Shown: positions 1-13,639, counted from the first letter of the stretch. The stretch: 64,000 nucleotides of DNA from Trogon surrucura (GCA_020746105.1 CM036626.1:18155001-18219000); one strand, 5' to 3'. Numbers and translations: made by a program. The notes: a model not told the origin generated them from the sequence alone.

Positions 1-3000
1 TATTTGGGCTTATCCTCTGCCCAGAGACAAACAACATGGGTTTATGTCAAATTTAGCACTCTATTGACAACCCATCCTCCTCATTAAAGAGTACAAAAGC
101 TATTTCATCAAAGCAAGAACATGAGAATATGATATTTCACAGCTTGCAGTACTGCTGACCTAAGTAACCTGCAACAACGATTTGTCACTTTTAGCAAAAT
201 TAAATGGGGCCCATTCATTTATATCTTTTATATCATTTATATTCTTTTATACCTTCTATCCATGTGGTTAAAACTACTTCAAAATACTAATAGTAGAAAA
301 AGATACAACAGGGTAAGACAGCTAAATGGGCTTTCTCTATCCTAAACATTTAAGACATAAACCCCACTGACTTACCACCAGTTGAAGCATCTTAAACTTC
401 TGAAATTGAGTCTAAAGTCTGTAATTCACCCACCAGACCTTGACATCTACGCAGCTGACATCTCTTCTGTACAGTGGGTTGCTGGCAGAGCACCTTACCA
501 GTTAAGGCACTCATTTGAGTTTCCCAGATCAGAAATGTTGAACTGTGCTCTCCGCAGTCACTGCTACCTTCCTAAAATTTTTCCAGCCTTTTTCACATGG
601 TTTTGGGGTTTTTTTTTTTGTTTCTGTTGTCCCCTCACCCCCAGGGAAGTTGCAGGCAGAGGAGATAACTCTTGGGCAATGGGATTGTGCAAAACATTTG
701 CCTCTTTCTCCCCTAATTTTTAAATTTCCAAACCTAGATGTGATAGCCAGCCTGCAAGAGATTGCATCAGTTCTTCAGGGAGAGTTGCACCGGATCGAAA
801 GGGCATACCAAAGAGATCTCTTAATTTCATGATTTTTCAGAAAGAAAAAACATCTAAAAGAATAAATTCAGAATACATCAGAACTACAGCACTGCTAGTA
901 GGAGCGGTCGTGTCAGGGCATTTGCCTAGCCTGGCCTTTTTGCAGTCTCAAAGCCATTAGAGAGATGAATTTCTTTAGACAAGCCATTAACTGCTGATCT
1001 TTTTTTCTTTTTGGGGGGAACCGATTGTGAACCATAAGTTACACTTTATTTTATTTCTTTACCCAGATGTTATTTTAAGTGTCCGAGTTCTATAATTGCA
1101 CAGTGCTCTGGGCAACTGAGACAGAGAAACACCATACGAATAAGGCTGCCTTGCCTTTCTGCTGGCATTTACCCAGCTCCAGTTGCTTTACAAAAGGAGC
1201 TAAAAGAAGACAAAGATGGACAGGAAAGCCAGGGAGGATAACACGCGGCCCTGGCAGCGAGCACTGCAAACTGGCAAGGGCACCTCTTCCAGGAAGGAAA
1301 TAAACAGAAAAAAATAAAATCAGAAATCCCATTTTTGCAGGTCAGAGCACATTACCTTGTTTGTTTGTTTTGCCTCCGAAGGAGTCCAGAGAGAGGGACT
1401 CTCTGCTCATTTGCTTCATCTCGAGGCAGCTGGAAGTTTTAAACCTGCTACTTAAGTACAAGCTGCTCCTCAGCCAGCATTTTTAATACATCTGCATTAC
1501 TAAGGAATAGCAACGAGATTTGCGATTGACAAAACTTACAGCACTGGCTCTACCTCCCTTGCAGGTCATCCCTGATCTGAAATCCTGAAAAGAGAACCCT
1601 GAGCTGCTCCCCTCCATCCCTGACCCTCTGGACTTCTCTTTCCTTTTCCCCAATCTGCATCAAACACACAGGAACGGTACAAGCAGTTCTGTAAAAACCT
1701 TTGCCTTGGCCAGCCCTTCAGGGCTCACCACTGACCATCACATTACGGGTATTTACAGCCCAACCCATCTCCCAGCCATGAAACTTGCTCTAAAGATCAA
1801 TCACTGACTCCAATGCAGCCTCTTGACTAGCAGAAATAATAACTTTAGACAAAGGCTCACAGGTATTTAAACAAGTTAAAAGGGCCTTGGAATTTTAATT
1901 GAAACAAATGGGCCAAAATCCAAGTACAACTTTCTCCCTGGCCAGCCTCAGCAGTGGTTGTAAAACATGACTGTTTGTAACGTTATTCATTATCATTACA
2001 ACTCCTTTAGCAACGTTGTGGAGACAGCACAAAGATCTCGTTACAAGTTGAATGGACAACTGGGAAGTGATCAGAAAGCTGACGAGCACTCATGGGAGTG
2101 CCTTTTTAAGCTATTAGCTATTGAAGCAATTTATAAGAATAAGGAGTTGTGCTGGGAAGGAGAGAGTGGCTCCTAGCTCCTTGCCATGGAGAGAGCTTTC
2201 CTGATTTGTCTACATCAAAGACTCGTGGCTGTACCTCCTACTCATTTGATCTTAATTCAGCTCAAAAGAGCTCCACTTCATGCATTTCGAGGTATGACTT
2301 AGACATGAAACATGACGCAATGGTCCTTTGATGAATAAGGAAACATGGACTGGGAATCATCTGTGCCAGGAAGATTGGATCTGATTTTTGGAAAGAGGTG
2401 CACACGTAGCAATACACGCACATGCATGCGGCTATAAATAAAGCAGGAGCTATTTGCAAAGGAACAGGAGCATAAAGCCACTCCCTTGATTCAATTCATT
2501 GTTCCAATTCATCTCTATAATTTTATCACCCTAAAAATAACCACGCAGCCAGCGTTCTCTACGCAAATTATGATAATTTCAAGCAAAACACAGGGCATCA
2601 GTAGGTGCCGTGGCAAAAGTGTGGTGACGAAGCGGGACTCACTTCTCGTTCCCAAGAGGCGGGAGGTGGTGGTGGCACCACGGGGAGCGGAGCTGGTGTT
2701 CCCGAGCTGCCAAAACCCCTGGGCTGGCACTCGTCTGCTTCCCACGGTCCCTCAGCAGCCACAGCTTCCCAAGGAGAGATGGCAAAAACCTGCCAATAGG
2801 TCCCGTGAGGCACATTAAACAGTTCAGCTGTCTTTGGAGACTTCTCAGACACTTACGTGTGCTGGAATGGAATAAATGTTGTTTTCCAGTACTCTCTGAA
2901 AGGCAAGTGGGCTGTAAGCAGGCAGGCAGCGAGGTGGCAAGCAGGGCACTGAGGACAACCCCATGTTTGGGGTCCAGTGCTACCCCAGACTTCCTTCAAG

Positions 3001-3100
3001 ATCTCTCAGACACACGACTACCCTGTCCCCACCCCGTTTGCAGGGAAGCACCCTGGTTTCTCCTTCTTGATTTTCTTCTGAGATGGGTAAACAATATTTC
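1..3100. other. Non-coding, no recognised gene
   Basis: I see no gene here. The sequence is unique-looking and moderately AT-rich, with an 11-base T run at 609-619 and a short TTTG-type run at 1357-1371. Open frames at 382-723, 545-832 and 2486-2818 are short, overlap one another or the opposite strand, and encode no recognisable domain; the first starts at TTG, not ATG. The stretch around 2640-2780 is GC-richer and open on both strands, which is typical of chance open frames. No CR1, SINE or LTR sequence was recognised. Confidence 0.6.
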
Positions 3101-6100
3101 AGTATAAATCATCAATTACTTGAAGACGTTTTTCAGCCTATGCACTGGCAATGTGGCTGGAGTCAGTGTTTGCTCGTGGGGCTGTGCCATGTATCTCTCA
3201 AAACAGTGATAAAAAATGATTAAGTCTTGGTGACTCCCGTTCCAAGGAGGAAACCACAAGCCAATGGTTTTTTTATCCAAAAAGGTTGGCAAATGTTCTC
3301 CTGTGTGTCTTCTGAAGCAAGATGGCCATGGTAGGGAGTGCCCAAACTACAGGACACAGAAATCAAGGTGATGGAGGAGGTTTGGAAACCACCAAACCCT
3401 GAAGGACATAAGCACAAGAGATTTCCATGGATTCAGACATCTGAGCAGAGAAAAAACGTATGTTTTTACAGCAGGTGGACCATGCTTAATATCTGGATCA
3501 ACTGAAGAGGCCTGCATACACAAGGGGAGGAGAAACATGTTATTCAGAGAAGAAAAATACATCAGGGACTGGAGATCCTCCTAGGACATAGACTTAAGTG
3601 CAAAACATGCTCCAGAGCAGTGAAGAAAACACTTCACAGAAGTTTGCACAAGCATGGCTCTGTCTCTGCCAGTGCATTTCCTCACCTCACTACAGACCAG
3701 AGCAGCTGGTTTATGGAAACGTTAAGACTGCTTGAACCCCTACTATCCTGGAGGAGACCCAAGTGTTTTGAGAAGAATATGTCATCTTTTGTGACCCTTA
3801 AGGGGTAAAAAGAGAATGCAAAATCGAGGCTGCGCCATGAAGACCATTTCTGAAAAGGAGCAAGATTCTCATAGGGCCAGCTCAGACTGCAGGTGAGGCT
3901 GAGGATGGCCACCACTGCAGCCTCCATGGAGGAAAGGAAGGCCAAGAGCAGGTAGGACGTGCGGTGGATGCTCCAGCAGGTCCTGAGCAATGCCCTCTCT
4001 CGTCAGCAAGGAAACCTGTCTCAAACCAGAGAGATTCAAGTGCTAACAGGCCCTTCTCTCCCAGCCAAGAGCAACCAGCACGAGCTTGTGTCATGAGTCG
4101 CTTCAAAGACTCCAACCACGGAGGAAAGCCACAGGGTTCTGGGTTTGTATCCTAGATATCTTAGTATTTTCTGCAACAAACAGGTTCTGAGTGACAACAG
4201 TGGGCTAAAAAGGCATTGTTATCCCACTGAACACCTGACCCAAAGCCTGTTGACATCCACAGAAGTCTTTTAGTGATTTTAATAGGCTACGGATCAAGCC
4301 TGAAGAGAGTAGCACACCGTGCCATTTAAAATCAAGACAAATTCAATCAACTTTGTGAAGTAACAAGATTTACTTTACTGCAGCCTCCATAAACCTCTGC
4401 TAATGCTGGGGTTCAGGCTTTGAGGGCCAAGTGTTAAAGGCTTCTCTAACACGTAAACCAGAAATTACTAATTTTTGTAAACCTCCTCCTGGACAAAGGC
4501 ATTAGCTCAGGGGGAACGTCCGTGTACCTACTGCTCCTGAAAATCTAGTCATTCCTTTCCTTATTTCAGCCTTTACTAAGCTTCACCTGAGGCAGCTTTT
4601 AAAATAAAACCCAAAGCCTGAGTGAAAGCCTTTCACTCCACCCCTGTCCTGGGCAGTGCTTTTTCCCTGCCCTGCCATCAGCCCGTGTCCATCTCTGAAG
4701 CCGAAGGCCGTGGGCTTGTGTCAAACCCATTCTTGGAAGACCAGTTCCTGCTGCAGTGTGTCTCTCACTGGATTGCTGAAGATAATTGCCCTATAATACA
4801 AGTAACTCTTGAAAGAAAAATTACTCCGCAGTGTCAACAGCACAGACTTGCAGACAGGTCAGAAGAAAACAACCCGCAAGGCATTTTGTGAAGGTGAAGA
4901 AATGAAAATGTTGTTTGCCTGCATTTCACCTTGCACAGATGGAAAAGAAGTCCACGGGCACACCTGACACTCATCACCTTTAATAGATGTCCCAGGGCTA
5001 AATCCTCACTCCCTGTGCCGAAAGTGTAGAGACAAGCCTGCAACCCATATACATCAGTAACAGAAGTCGTCATTTACACAGAGATGTGAAATATTTAGAC
5101 TCAAATTGTTTCATTTCACTTAATTTTGATATCACTTAACACTTGGAAAACTTCTGTAAATTAAATCACTAGAGATTCAGATCCCTATTCTGTCCTCTAC
5201 CTGGAAAAGCACCCATTTTCTGTGCAACAATGCTCAATCGTAGATTTTCTGGATAATAAAATCTTCAGTTTAGCTATTTAATTATTCAGCTGACTGGTAG
5301 AAGAATATGAAGTTACCGAAATCTAAAGCCATGTGCTGGAAACTCTGGAGTAAGTTATAACAGATGTTTGCTTTAAAAAGACACCAACTAAGCTATTTAC
5401 AAGTTTGCACTTATGAGATTATGATAATTCAATAATTACAAAACAAAGTGCCATCTTGGCTCTCATGATGTCTCCTAATATGGTAAAAAATATTTTCTTT
5501 CTTAGAGTTGCATCAAATAGGAGTATTCTTTATGCCAGAACTTTCAACCAAGACCTTAATCCTGTAACAGCAGGCCTATGGCCAGACTCACTCATTTCAA
5601 TGAGCACCATAAATGCAAAAATCTCCTGCCGTAAAATCACTGTGCTGAAAAATGCCCAAGTCACGCTACTAGGTGCATCCTCCAGTTATTTGGCTCCTTA
5701 TTCTTCTGCCCCAAGCACCTCCAGGAAGGGCAGCACACCTTTGCCACCATTCGTTATACTAATGGTGGAGATCAGCTGGTCTGCGCCATCTCTGCCATGT
5801 GCCACGTAGAAATGGGAAGGTTCACAGGTTTTAAAGCTTTAAAAAACCCCATCAATACAGACCCGCAGTAAATAATATTCCCTGGTTACAGAGAGCCTGT
5901 GATCTAGAGGAGGGAAAGGAGGATAAGGGCCACACCATGCAGCTGGGATTTCAAGAAGAAGGAAGGAAAAATGAAAGCAACGTAGCGCTAAGCCAGCCAC
6001 ACTGCTGGAATGCTGCAGGAATTACACCACCAGCTGTTCACTCAGCCAGGGTTTCCTTCGAGTGGAGGGTTCTCCAGGATTTGGGCTTTTTTATCTGCTG

Positions 6101-6149
6101 ATGGAGTCATCCAAGGAGCCAGCACATGGTCCAGGGCCAGAGCCGGGAT
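3101..6149. other. Non-coding, no recognised gene
   Basis: Unique-looking sequence with no interspersed repeat that I can name. The largest open frame, at 5456-5809 on the plus strand, has 117 codons and no domain, signal peptide or repeat that I recognise. The opposite-strand frame at 3682-3990 overlaps another open frame on the same strand. AT-rich stretches at 5090-5460 could hold regulatory sequence, but nothing specific stands out. Confidence 0.55.
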
Positions 6150-6330
6150 CCAAATGTGTTCTCATGGCACGGGCTGTTATTAGCCACAATAAACTTCTGG
6201 CATTAGGCAATTTATAATTATGTTACTAATTACATCACCACTTGAGTACAATGTGCCATTTCTGGAATTCTCTCCCTAATCAAACGCTGTCCTCGAGGCA
6301 TTAAAAATACATTGACACGCAGCAGCAGGA
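6150..6330. promoter_or_regulatory. Candidate conserved non-coding element
   Basis: This AT-rich, repeat-free block contains several homeodomain-type cores in close succession, including TTATAATTATG and CTAATTACATC around 6210-6236, and an AATAAA near 6188. The GC-richer flanks lack such clusters. Vertebrate developmental enhancers often look like this, but that is inference: conservation cannot be judged from one sequence. Confidence 0.25.
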
Positions 6331-7439
6331 GCAGCAACTCACAGCATCCCTGTTATCACAGGATCCCCGTTGAGCCTCTGCCGATCAGATGAGCCCACAG
6401 GAGCCTCAGTGCTCCAGCCAACTCAGACCGTCCCTTCGCTCATGCTGTGGCAGCTGACGCAGCCCCAATTATGGAAAACACACATGGGAAAGAAGCATCT
6501 CCCACACCAGGGCAGGTCCCTGCCTTCCAGGACAGATACAAGATCCTGGCTGCCCACACGGATCCAAAAGAGATTGAAAACTCTCCTCCCTGTGCTGAGT
6601 TTTGGCCGTCTGGCTAAGGCCATGCTTTCCACAGACTCATTGCTGGGCTACAGAATCATTTTTTCCTACGGCACAGAGACACAGCAGCCCCAGTGAGCAC
6701 CAAGCAGACAGCACACGGTGGCAAACAGGCACTGATTTGGGACAGACAGTGTGAGGTGTGAGGGTGTCACGCACACGGGCATCCTTCTTCAGAAGGACCT
6801 GCACTCCCTACGCCGACTGCCCACCTCAGGTCTCAGTGACCTCTAGAGCTGCAATATCCACCACATGTGCTACTGCTGGAGGCAGCACTGGGGCAAATCA
6901 GCAAATGCCTTGGGGCTACTGAGTCCTGGTGTGGACAATGCTATTGGGAAGAGAAGAAACCTGCACCCCAGCACTGTGTCTCCACCACCCCGGACGATAG
7001 CACAAATCATCTTGGGGATGATTTTGCGCTCACAGGTGCAAAAGCTGAATTTGGATTTTGGATGCTTTACAGAAAGGCTGATTTAATCTTTCTTGACAAC
7101 TTGTCTTCTATTGTGTGGATCTCTTTAAAAGGGAGAGAGCAGTTGTTAATGTCTACAGGAGGGGAAAGAAAACAGTCACCACTCCACTGGTATAACAACC
7201 CTGCTGCCGCCGCTGTCTTGTCAGGGGAAATTAGACCAGAGAGGCGCGAGTCCCACAAAGAAGTTGTGTTTTCTTACAAAATACAATTTAAAAGACCTCA
7301 GCTGGCCTGTAATACTTTCCTCCAAAAGTTTCCACTGGCTCAAATTTCATGCAGAGGCTGGGCTCTTCAAAGCTGGGGGCAGGGGGGGTGAGATGCTTCC
7401 ATGGGAGTGGGTTCCTCAGGAGCACTGAGCAGTCTGGAA
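6331..7439. other. Non-coding, no recognised gene
   Basis: GC-richer sequence with overlapping open frames, the longest at 6867-7391 (174 codons, plus) crossed by a second plus frame and by minus-strand frames. None resembles a known protein. No repeat is recognised. I read these as chance open frames. Confidence 0.55.
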
Positions 7440-8010
7440 GCTGAACTCTACATGAAAGGCTTATTAGGGACAGGTGAAGGAAATGCAAATCATTTACCTA
7501 ATGAGCAAGCCAACCTTTTCCTGGCTGTTTTCACTGCATTTCCAGCGGAATAATCTTGATTTCTCCTGCCAGGCTTCTGCCGTTAGTCTGTGCTCTTCCT
7601 ATCGTTGTCGTCATTCCAGCTAGCCCTTGTCTGCTCAGGAAATTCATGGTATGTATATTTTTGTGCATGGTGCTCTTGAGATGTCTGAAAAATGTTCTTG
7701 TGATCCAGGCACTGATGTATCACTCTCTGGAGAAGATAAATTTCTGTCTGCTTCCTGCATCCCTCTGTTAAGATACAGTGTGAATACAAATTTGTTTGGA
7801 AAGGTTGCGTTAAAATGGTAATACACCTTTCTCTTCTTATATTTTATATAATGCAGCTATTCCCATTTCACATTGAAAAAACAAGATATTACTACTTAAA
7901 CAGATATTGGTTAGCTGAAGATGTCTCCTAATTGGCTAATGCTAACTTTGCCTTCAGGATTTTCTGATTTTCATCACTAAAATAGGACAAAATATTTAGT
8001 CTTTGGTGGT
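7440..8010. promoter_or_regulatory. Candidate conserved non-coding element with POU octamer
   Basis: Repeat-free AT-rich stretch. It holds a canonical POU octamer, ATGCAAAT, at 7483-7490, followed by CATTTACCTAATGAG. Further on (7900-7990) are CTAATTGGCTAATGCTAAC and several TAAAA/ATTTT words. Small open frames on both strands (60 to 71 codons) overlap and have no recognisable product. The motif density suggests a regulatory element; the actual function and conservation are unknown. Confidence 0.28.
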
Positions 8011-11000
8011 GATGGCTGCTCTGATCTGCCGGCTGCTCTGCAGACCCTCTGTCCCTCCTGCCCCTAGACCCCTCCCCAGATTTCTTTGGCTGCTTGGATG
8101 CCCTCAACCCCACGGTGAAACCTCTGGGCTGGATCAGCTCTTGGTTAATCCTCTCCAGGGCTCAGAGCTTGGGCAAGGCACATCTGAGTGGGGCTGGGAG
8201 CAAGCTGCAGTGCAGCGATGCCCCTGACCACCCCCTTAAGGGCAGGGATCAGGTGTCCCAGTGACTCCAGTATATCCCAGTCTCACAGAAGCTGATTTCT
8301 GTCCCCTACAATGAATCTGGTTGCAGCAGGCTGGCAACAGGGCTGGTGCAGAGACCACATCCCAAATGCCCAGGGGACCATCACCAAGAGCCGCCTTGCA
8401 CGGCTGAGCAGATGTGGGGCACCACGGCAAGAGGTGATGGCTACAGCTGGGACCCCCACCTTCCTCCCCGCAGCCCCACTTCAAGCACTGAGCTAAACCT
8501 TGTGCCCATTACATCTAATGGAAAAAGCTATTTAATGGGGCTCTGGGGCCAGGCAAAAATGATGAATGAAAATTGTTTAATGATCGTATAACTGGAGGCC
8601 TGACTGCCTGTGCTCACAGCGGCATAAATCCCAAGAAGATGAAGCCTCTGGTCCCAACAGGCTCTGTGGTTTCAGCTGTGTCCCTTAATCTGCCAGTACC
8701 ACGATGCCGGCTGTGGGGCACGGGTACAGGGCATCACCCCACTCCTGTGCAGCCAGCAGGCAGGCCACTGCCTCCCCAGGGAGGAGAAAAGCCCTTCCTT
8801 TCACCAGATCTTTAAGTCCAAGGTAAGAGTCATCTTCTGAGAATAACAGCAGAACGACAACCGGAGCAATGGAGAATGATTTTAAACAACAAACATATAT
8901 TTGATTTTATGGAAATTAAAGCATTTCATGCTGCTAGTTCCCAGCACTGCACCTTCAGCCCTGCAGGTCCATGGGACAGGCTGCTCCCATGCCGGGTATG
9001 TATCTATTTCTGCTAGTCATCTCAATTCAAAGCAACCTTTGCTACCCCCTGCAAGCAAATGAGTCTTGTGCTGCAGCTGAAGTTGAGAGGACTTTTATCG
9101 CCCCCCAACTCCTACTGGCAGTTCTCACAGTCTGGCCACAATGCCATTGGTGGGTCCATGTGGAGCTCCACAAAGTGCTCCCTGGTGTCTCTCCACCCCT
9201 TTGCAAGCTGTGAAAGGCCAGGAAAAAAAACACCTCTTAATTGTGAATCTAAGCAAAGAAATCACAAATGTATGAATATTGTCAATGAACAATTTGCAAA
9301 GGAACTAGAAGTACAGAACTTCTTTCAAGGCAAACTCACAATATTTTCCAGGACAACGAACCTGCAGGAAACTCTTCCATCAGCTTGTTGGCAACTCCCG
9401 AGCTAAATGCTGGTCATCTGGGAGTGAGGAACTGGCATCCAGCATGTCACAGGTTTAGAAGCTCACCAGTTTCACCCCCTTCTTTCTGGCTAGTTGTGTT
9501 GACATCATTACAGTCATTACTCACGTCTGCAACAAAGATCTACCTTTATACTCGTTTTGCACCCAAAGCAATGCGCCCCTTACTCCCAATGCAGACTGCA
9601 AAGGAGCTCAGTGAAAAGCTGCCTTCCCCTCAAGCCCCTAAGAAGGTAACTGAGATCTTAAGAAAATCTGCCATCCTTTGCTATAAAAATGCATTAAGGG
9701 GATATTTGTAAGCACCACATTATCAGCTAAGAAATTTTTTTTTGTCTCATGTTAATGCAGTACCTGCTCCAACTTGCTCCAAACCTACTGAGATCTTTGT
9801 GCACATTGTGCAGAGTCATCACCCTCCCATCCCATGGAGACCAACCTAGTGTTCATTTGGTAATCAGCCTCATTATAGGCAAATCGAAAGCTCTTCAGTC
9901 TACTAAAATATGCACTCAGTGCTGCAGAGATGCAGCACCTGACAAATTTGAACTGATAGACAACACTGATCTCTGATGCAGATCTGGTTAAGGAACGAAA
10001 AAAGTCCAGCAGTCGCAACTGCTCTGCAACGAGCATCTCTCCATCACTTCCTGCTGACACCATCGTCCTTCACTGAGATTAACCAGGCAATGCCTCCACA
10101 GATATAACCACAAAGGGATATTTCCTAGTAAGACAGCCAGATCCCAGATGTCAAAGATAGGCAGCATTTAGCAATGCTGCCCAAGAGAAAGCAGAGGAGA
10201 CAGAAAAACACATCTAGCCCTTTCCTTGGACTGGGAACTAGCAGCACTTTGTAGGCGGTACTCAAATACTCTCAACAGTAGTTCATTTTACTCAGGCAAT
10301 TTTCAATAAATGTACACATTTTTAACATCCTACATATACATCAAAGTCATTTTGCAGATAATGACAAGAAAAACAAGGAGTTCCCTTAGCGATGATGTGC
10401 CCACGTAATAAGAGAGTCTCAGGAGCTGGGAAGGCAGGGGAAGAGCAAAGAAGAGGTTATTTTTTTCATGGTAAAAACCTCTGCAATTTAGCCATTAATA
10501 TGTCTTTGGACAAATCTCTAATTTTGGCCACAGTTAGGGAAAATTACCCTATAATGGAAGCACATGATTTGGTTGATCAGCAGCAAGTGAAGAGAGAAGG
10601 ATTTGGACCTAGCAAATGCTTGCTTCTGCCTCCACATTCTCACTCTACAGCATTTCTCTGTCGAGGATAACGCATGGCACAGCGCGAAACCCCTCCGTTC
10701 TCTCACCTACTAGGTTGAACTACTGGTACTGAATTTACAATTAAAAAGAGAGAACAGAAGCAAAGTGAGCAGCAAAATATTTGCATTGTTGTAAACTGCC
10801 AGGTTGCCTGAACTGTGAAGTCCCCAGCCTATTTTAGGATAATTGGGCATCTTTCAACTGTCACATAGAATTTCATGGGGGTTGATGCTTGGTATTGTTT
10901 ATATGACATCAGCTTCACCTTTTCATCCTACTGGGGACCATCAAATGCAAAACTGGATTAAATTTGGCAGATCACATTATATGTGGGGAAGTGAGAAATA

Positions 11001-11059
11001 TTGCTGTATCACAACCGATTCTCCCAGAGGCACCAGCCAACCTCTGATATTTTGATACT
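8011..11059. other. Non-coding, no recognised gene
   Basis: Alternating GC-rich (8011-8480, 8640-8780) and AT-rich stretches without a recognisable exon or interspersed repeat. Around 8510-8620 and 8860-8935 the sequence is AT-rich with homeodomain-like cores (TTTAATGATC, GGAAATTAAAGC) and could be regulatory. Open frames such as 9059-9406 and 9385-9711 are about 110 codons, overlap in different frames, and resemble nothing known. Confidence 0.5.
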
Positions 11060-11330
11060 GAGGTGATAAATAATTTTACGCTGGTGATTTCCATATTCAG
11101 TAAGCTGAGAAGTTTTTCTCAGTATGCAAATGAGATCTATTTAAAGCACCATTTTATGTTGCTAACAATTAGATTGATTTGGATGGCTGCAGGAGGATTT
11201 TTGTCTCGGGTGATGCTGATTGGGCAGGAGTCCTTCACGCAACATAGACTCGCCTTCGAACTAAACCAGATTCACTTGCTGGACTTGTCGTGGCTGGATT
11301 TTCCAGATATGACCATGTAGGTGATCAGAA
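11060..11330. promoter_or_regulatory. Candidate conserved non-coding element with hairpin and octamer
   Basis: AT-rich, repeat-free block. At 11105-11122 there is an inverted repeat, CTGAGAA-GTTT-TTCTCAG, with perfect 7-bp arms. It is followed at once by a canonical POU octamer, ATGCAAAT, at 11124-11131. Further words such as AACAATTAGATTGATTTGG lie near 11165-11182. An enhancer or small structured RNA is possible; neither is shown. Confidence 0.27.
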
Positions 11331-11588
11331 CTTTTATACCTTGGATGCTACAATTACTTTACTTCTTTGTAAATATTTGGGTAGACACTGATATCAGCAG
11401 GTCCTGCCAAAGATTTGAGTGAGCCTCGAAGCCAACCCTGATAGATGGAGAAAACTTCCCAAGAACCAGCCCACCTGAGGAGACTGTGTTTGGGTTGAGT
11501 TTGCAATCTCCTGACTTATTTATTTTGACAACAGAATCGAAAGGCAATCAACGCAGCCAAGACCACTGATCTTGTAGTTGAACATAAC
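11331..11588. other. Non-coding flank of CR1 fragment
   Basis: Unique-looking sequence upstream of the CR1 3' end. The last 20 or so bases before 11589 may be strongly diverged CR1 3' UTR, but the match is too weak to extend the element. Confidence 0.45.
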
Positions 11589-11646
11589 AAGGTTGAACTC
11601 GATGATCTTGAAGGTCTCTTCCAATTGAAACTGTCCTATGATTCTA
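11589..11646 (+). mobile_element. CR1 LINE 3'-end fragment
   Basis: Only the last 58 or so bases of a CR1 retrotransposon remain. The diagnostic words are GGTTGAACTCGATGATCTTG, then AAGGTCTCTTCCAA, then a CCTATGATTCTA end that matches the avian CR1 3' hairpin and tail. CR1 reverse transcriptase starts at this 3' end, so severe 5' truncation is normal for the family. The order of these words places the element on the plus strand. Several differences from the usual TTGGACT and TTCCAACCT words suggest an old copy. No ORF2 sequence is present. Confidence 0.85.
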
Positions 11647-12529
11647 AGAGGATAAAAACAGTGCCCAGAAATTGAATCATGAATTTAACCGAGATGTTAA
11701 AAGGGAGATCTTGACCCAGCTGTGCTAAAAGGGGACACCTAGGACCATCTTCATTTGCACCTACATTTGTTTCATGATACCAATACTAATTGAATAGGAA
11801 ATATTCAAGGTTGCTGTTCCCCCAGTCCATTTTCACTGCATGCTAGATATAGTTAAATTCCTGCACTGGCTTCTCCTAAATCTCGGCAGAAGTCTTTGGC
11901 CAGATCAGCAGGTCCCAGCCCCCTGCACCATTTGGCGAAAACCCTCCAAGACACTGCTGATGAGGTGGATGGGAAACAGAGCAAAAAGCAGGGGAGCGGC
12001 AGAGCTGGGAGGGCTGTGAGCAGCACGGATAAGACAAGCTGAAGCGTGTGCAATGGTGCCGTGCCCCGCATTCCTGCCAACGCTTCCCACCTCTGGACCC
12101 AGAAAAGCCCTCAGACAGGGCTTCCTGGATGTGCTGCATAAGCTGCAGAGGATGAATGAGCAAAGAATAAAAGTCTTTCCTCCAAACAGCTCCCTGTTAT
12201 CTTGCAGGAGAAAACAAGTCTTTGGTAGCACAGCAGTGGGAATGTCCAGGAGACCCCCTTCCCCTGGCATCAACCTGCCCGCCCGTGGGGCACAGCGTCC
12301 CCCCTCCAGCAGCCCCAGCCGCTCCCTCGCTGCTCTCCAAGAGCTATTCCCTCAGCTCTCCCTTTTGCTGGCTTGCCGCTCGCTCGCGCTCTCCCAGGAT
12401 GACAAGGTTTGTTATTCTGAGTCATCCTCGCTGCCGCTGCTGCTCCACTGCAGGCCCCGCTGTGAGCATCACGAAGGCGCCTGTTTCCAGTTTGCGCACC
12501 ACGTGAAAGCAGTTTAAAGGAAATTTAGT
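11647..12529. other. GC-rich non-coding stretch with chance open frames
   Basis: The region from about 11880 to 12500 is GC-rich and open in several frames on both strands, including an ATG-started 154-codon frame at 12053-12517 (plus) and a 122-codon frame at 11905-12273 (minus). The predicted products are proline-, serine- and leucine-rich and match no domain I know. A small unannotated exon cannot be excluded, but simultaneous open frames on both strands argue for composition rather than selection. Confidence 0.45.
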
Positions 12530-13639
12530 CCCATGGAGAGAGCCAGCACTAGGTTGATGTGTCTCACAAACTCTAATTTGATGAGTTATACACAGCCTTT
12601 ACACACAGAGATGGATTTGGCTCTCCGAATACATTTGCATTCGTCACCGTTGCAAGCCTTGTGATGGCTTTATGGAAAAACCTGCCCTTGCCCAGCCAGC
12701 CTCATGTTGCGCCCTCAGTGAAGGTGCCTGCAGGCACTGGAGAACAGCCCGTGGATTAATCACACTTGCTCAGGTTTGCTGATCCGGACCTCTCCGACAG
12801 TCCCGCACATTGCCATGTTGTTGCATCAGCTTTAAATTTGCTTCATAAGGTTCTGCTTTCAAGCTAACAGTTTCCTTCTTTATTTAATTCATATTACTTG
12901 CTTCCTTATGCCTCTCTCCAGAGGTGCATATCAGTGGCCGGGTAAGAATCTCTGCTGACATAAATGGGTGCATCATTGTATTTTTGGTGATCACTTAGAT
13001 CCAGACAAATTTTGATCTCTCTAAGTTATGAAAATTCAGTCAAGAAAGTTTTCAATATTCCTAACAGAGAGACTTGGTCTTCTTTTTTCTAGTGGCATAA
13101 GGTTAATAAGGTGTTTCTAGCAGTGATCTATAAATCAGTGACCGTTGAGTCTTCATGCACTAATGTAAAATAACGTGTTTGTTTGTGCATCAGCCCCTGT
13201 GCGTGACCCAGCGAGTACTGGCAGGATCAGAGATCTGTACCGAATCAGCCTTATTGTTGTGGCACAGCAGAGCTATCAAGAACCTGCCTGCTGAGGTCAT
13301 TATCGCTCCTAAATAAATGTCAGATGGCAGTTAAGGTTTCCTTTAGCAAAGGGTGTTTCTTAGTGCCTGAAAGTTTAGTGCCCATCTCATAGTTTCCTAC
13401 AAAACTGTTCATTTTTTGAAGCAACTGCCTTCCAAAGAGCATACCCCTTCCTCTACATCCTGAGCGGAGCACTCTGAGTTAAAGGTTGCCATCTACTTGT
13501 CCTCACAAGAAACGTTGTGGGTGACAGAGCAGTCCCTGAAATGAAGCCTGTCCTCCTCCCAGGGAGCTCAGCCTCCCCCAGAACTTCAACCACGACTCAG
13601 CATGAAGGAAAAGAGAGTAGAGTCTGACTCACAAGTTTC
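12530..13639. other. Non-coding, no recognised gene
   Basis: No open frame of note and no recognised repeat. Parts are AT-rich with short dyads, for example the 8-bp palindrome GTGATCAC near 12988. Possibly regulatory, but no boundary or factor can be assigned. Confidence 0.45.

Noticed and set aside
12053-12517. 154-codon ATG frame as a gene
   Set aside because: The opposite strand is open at the same place and the product is low in recognisable structure.
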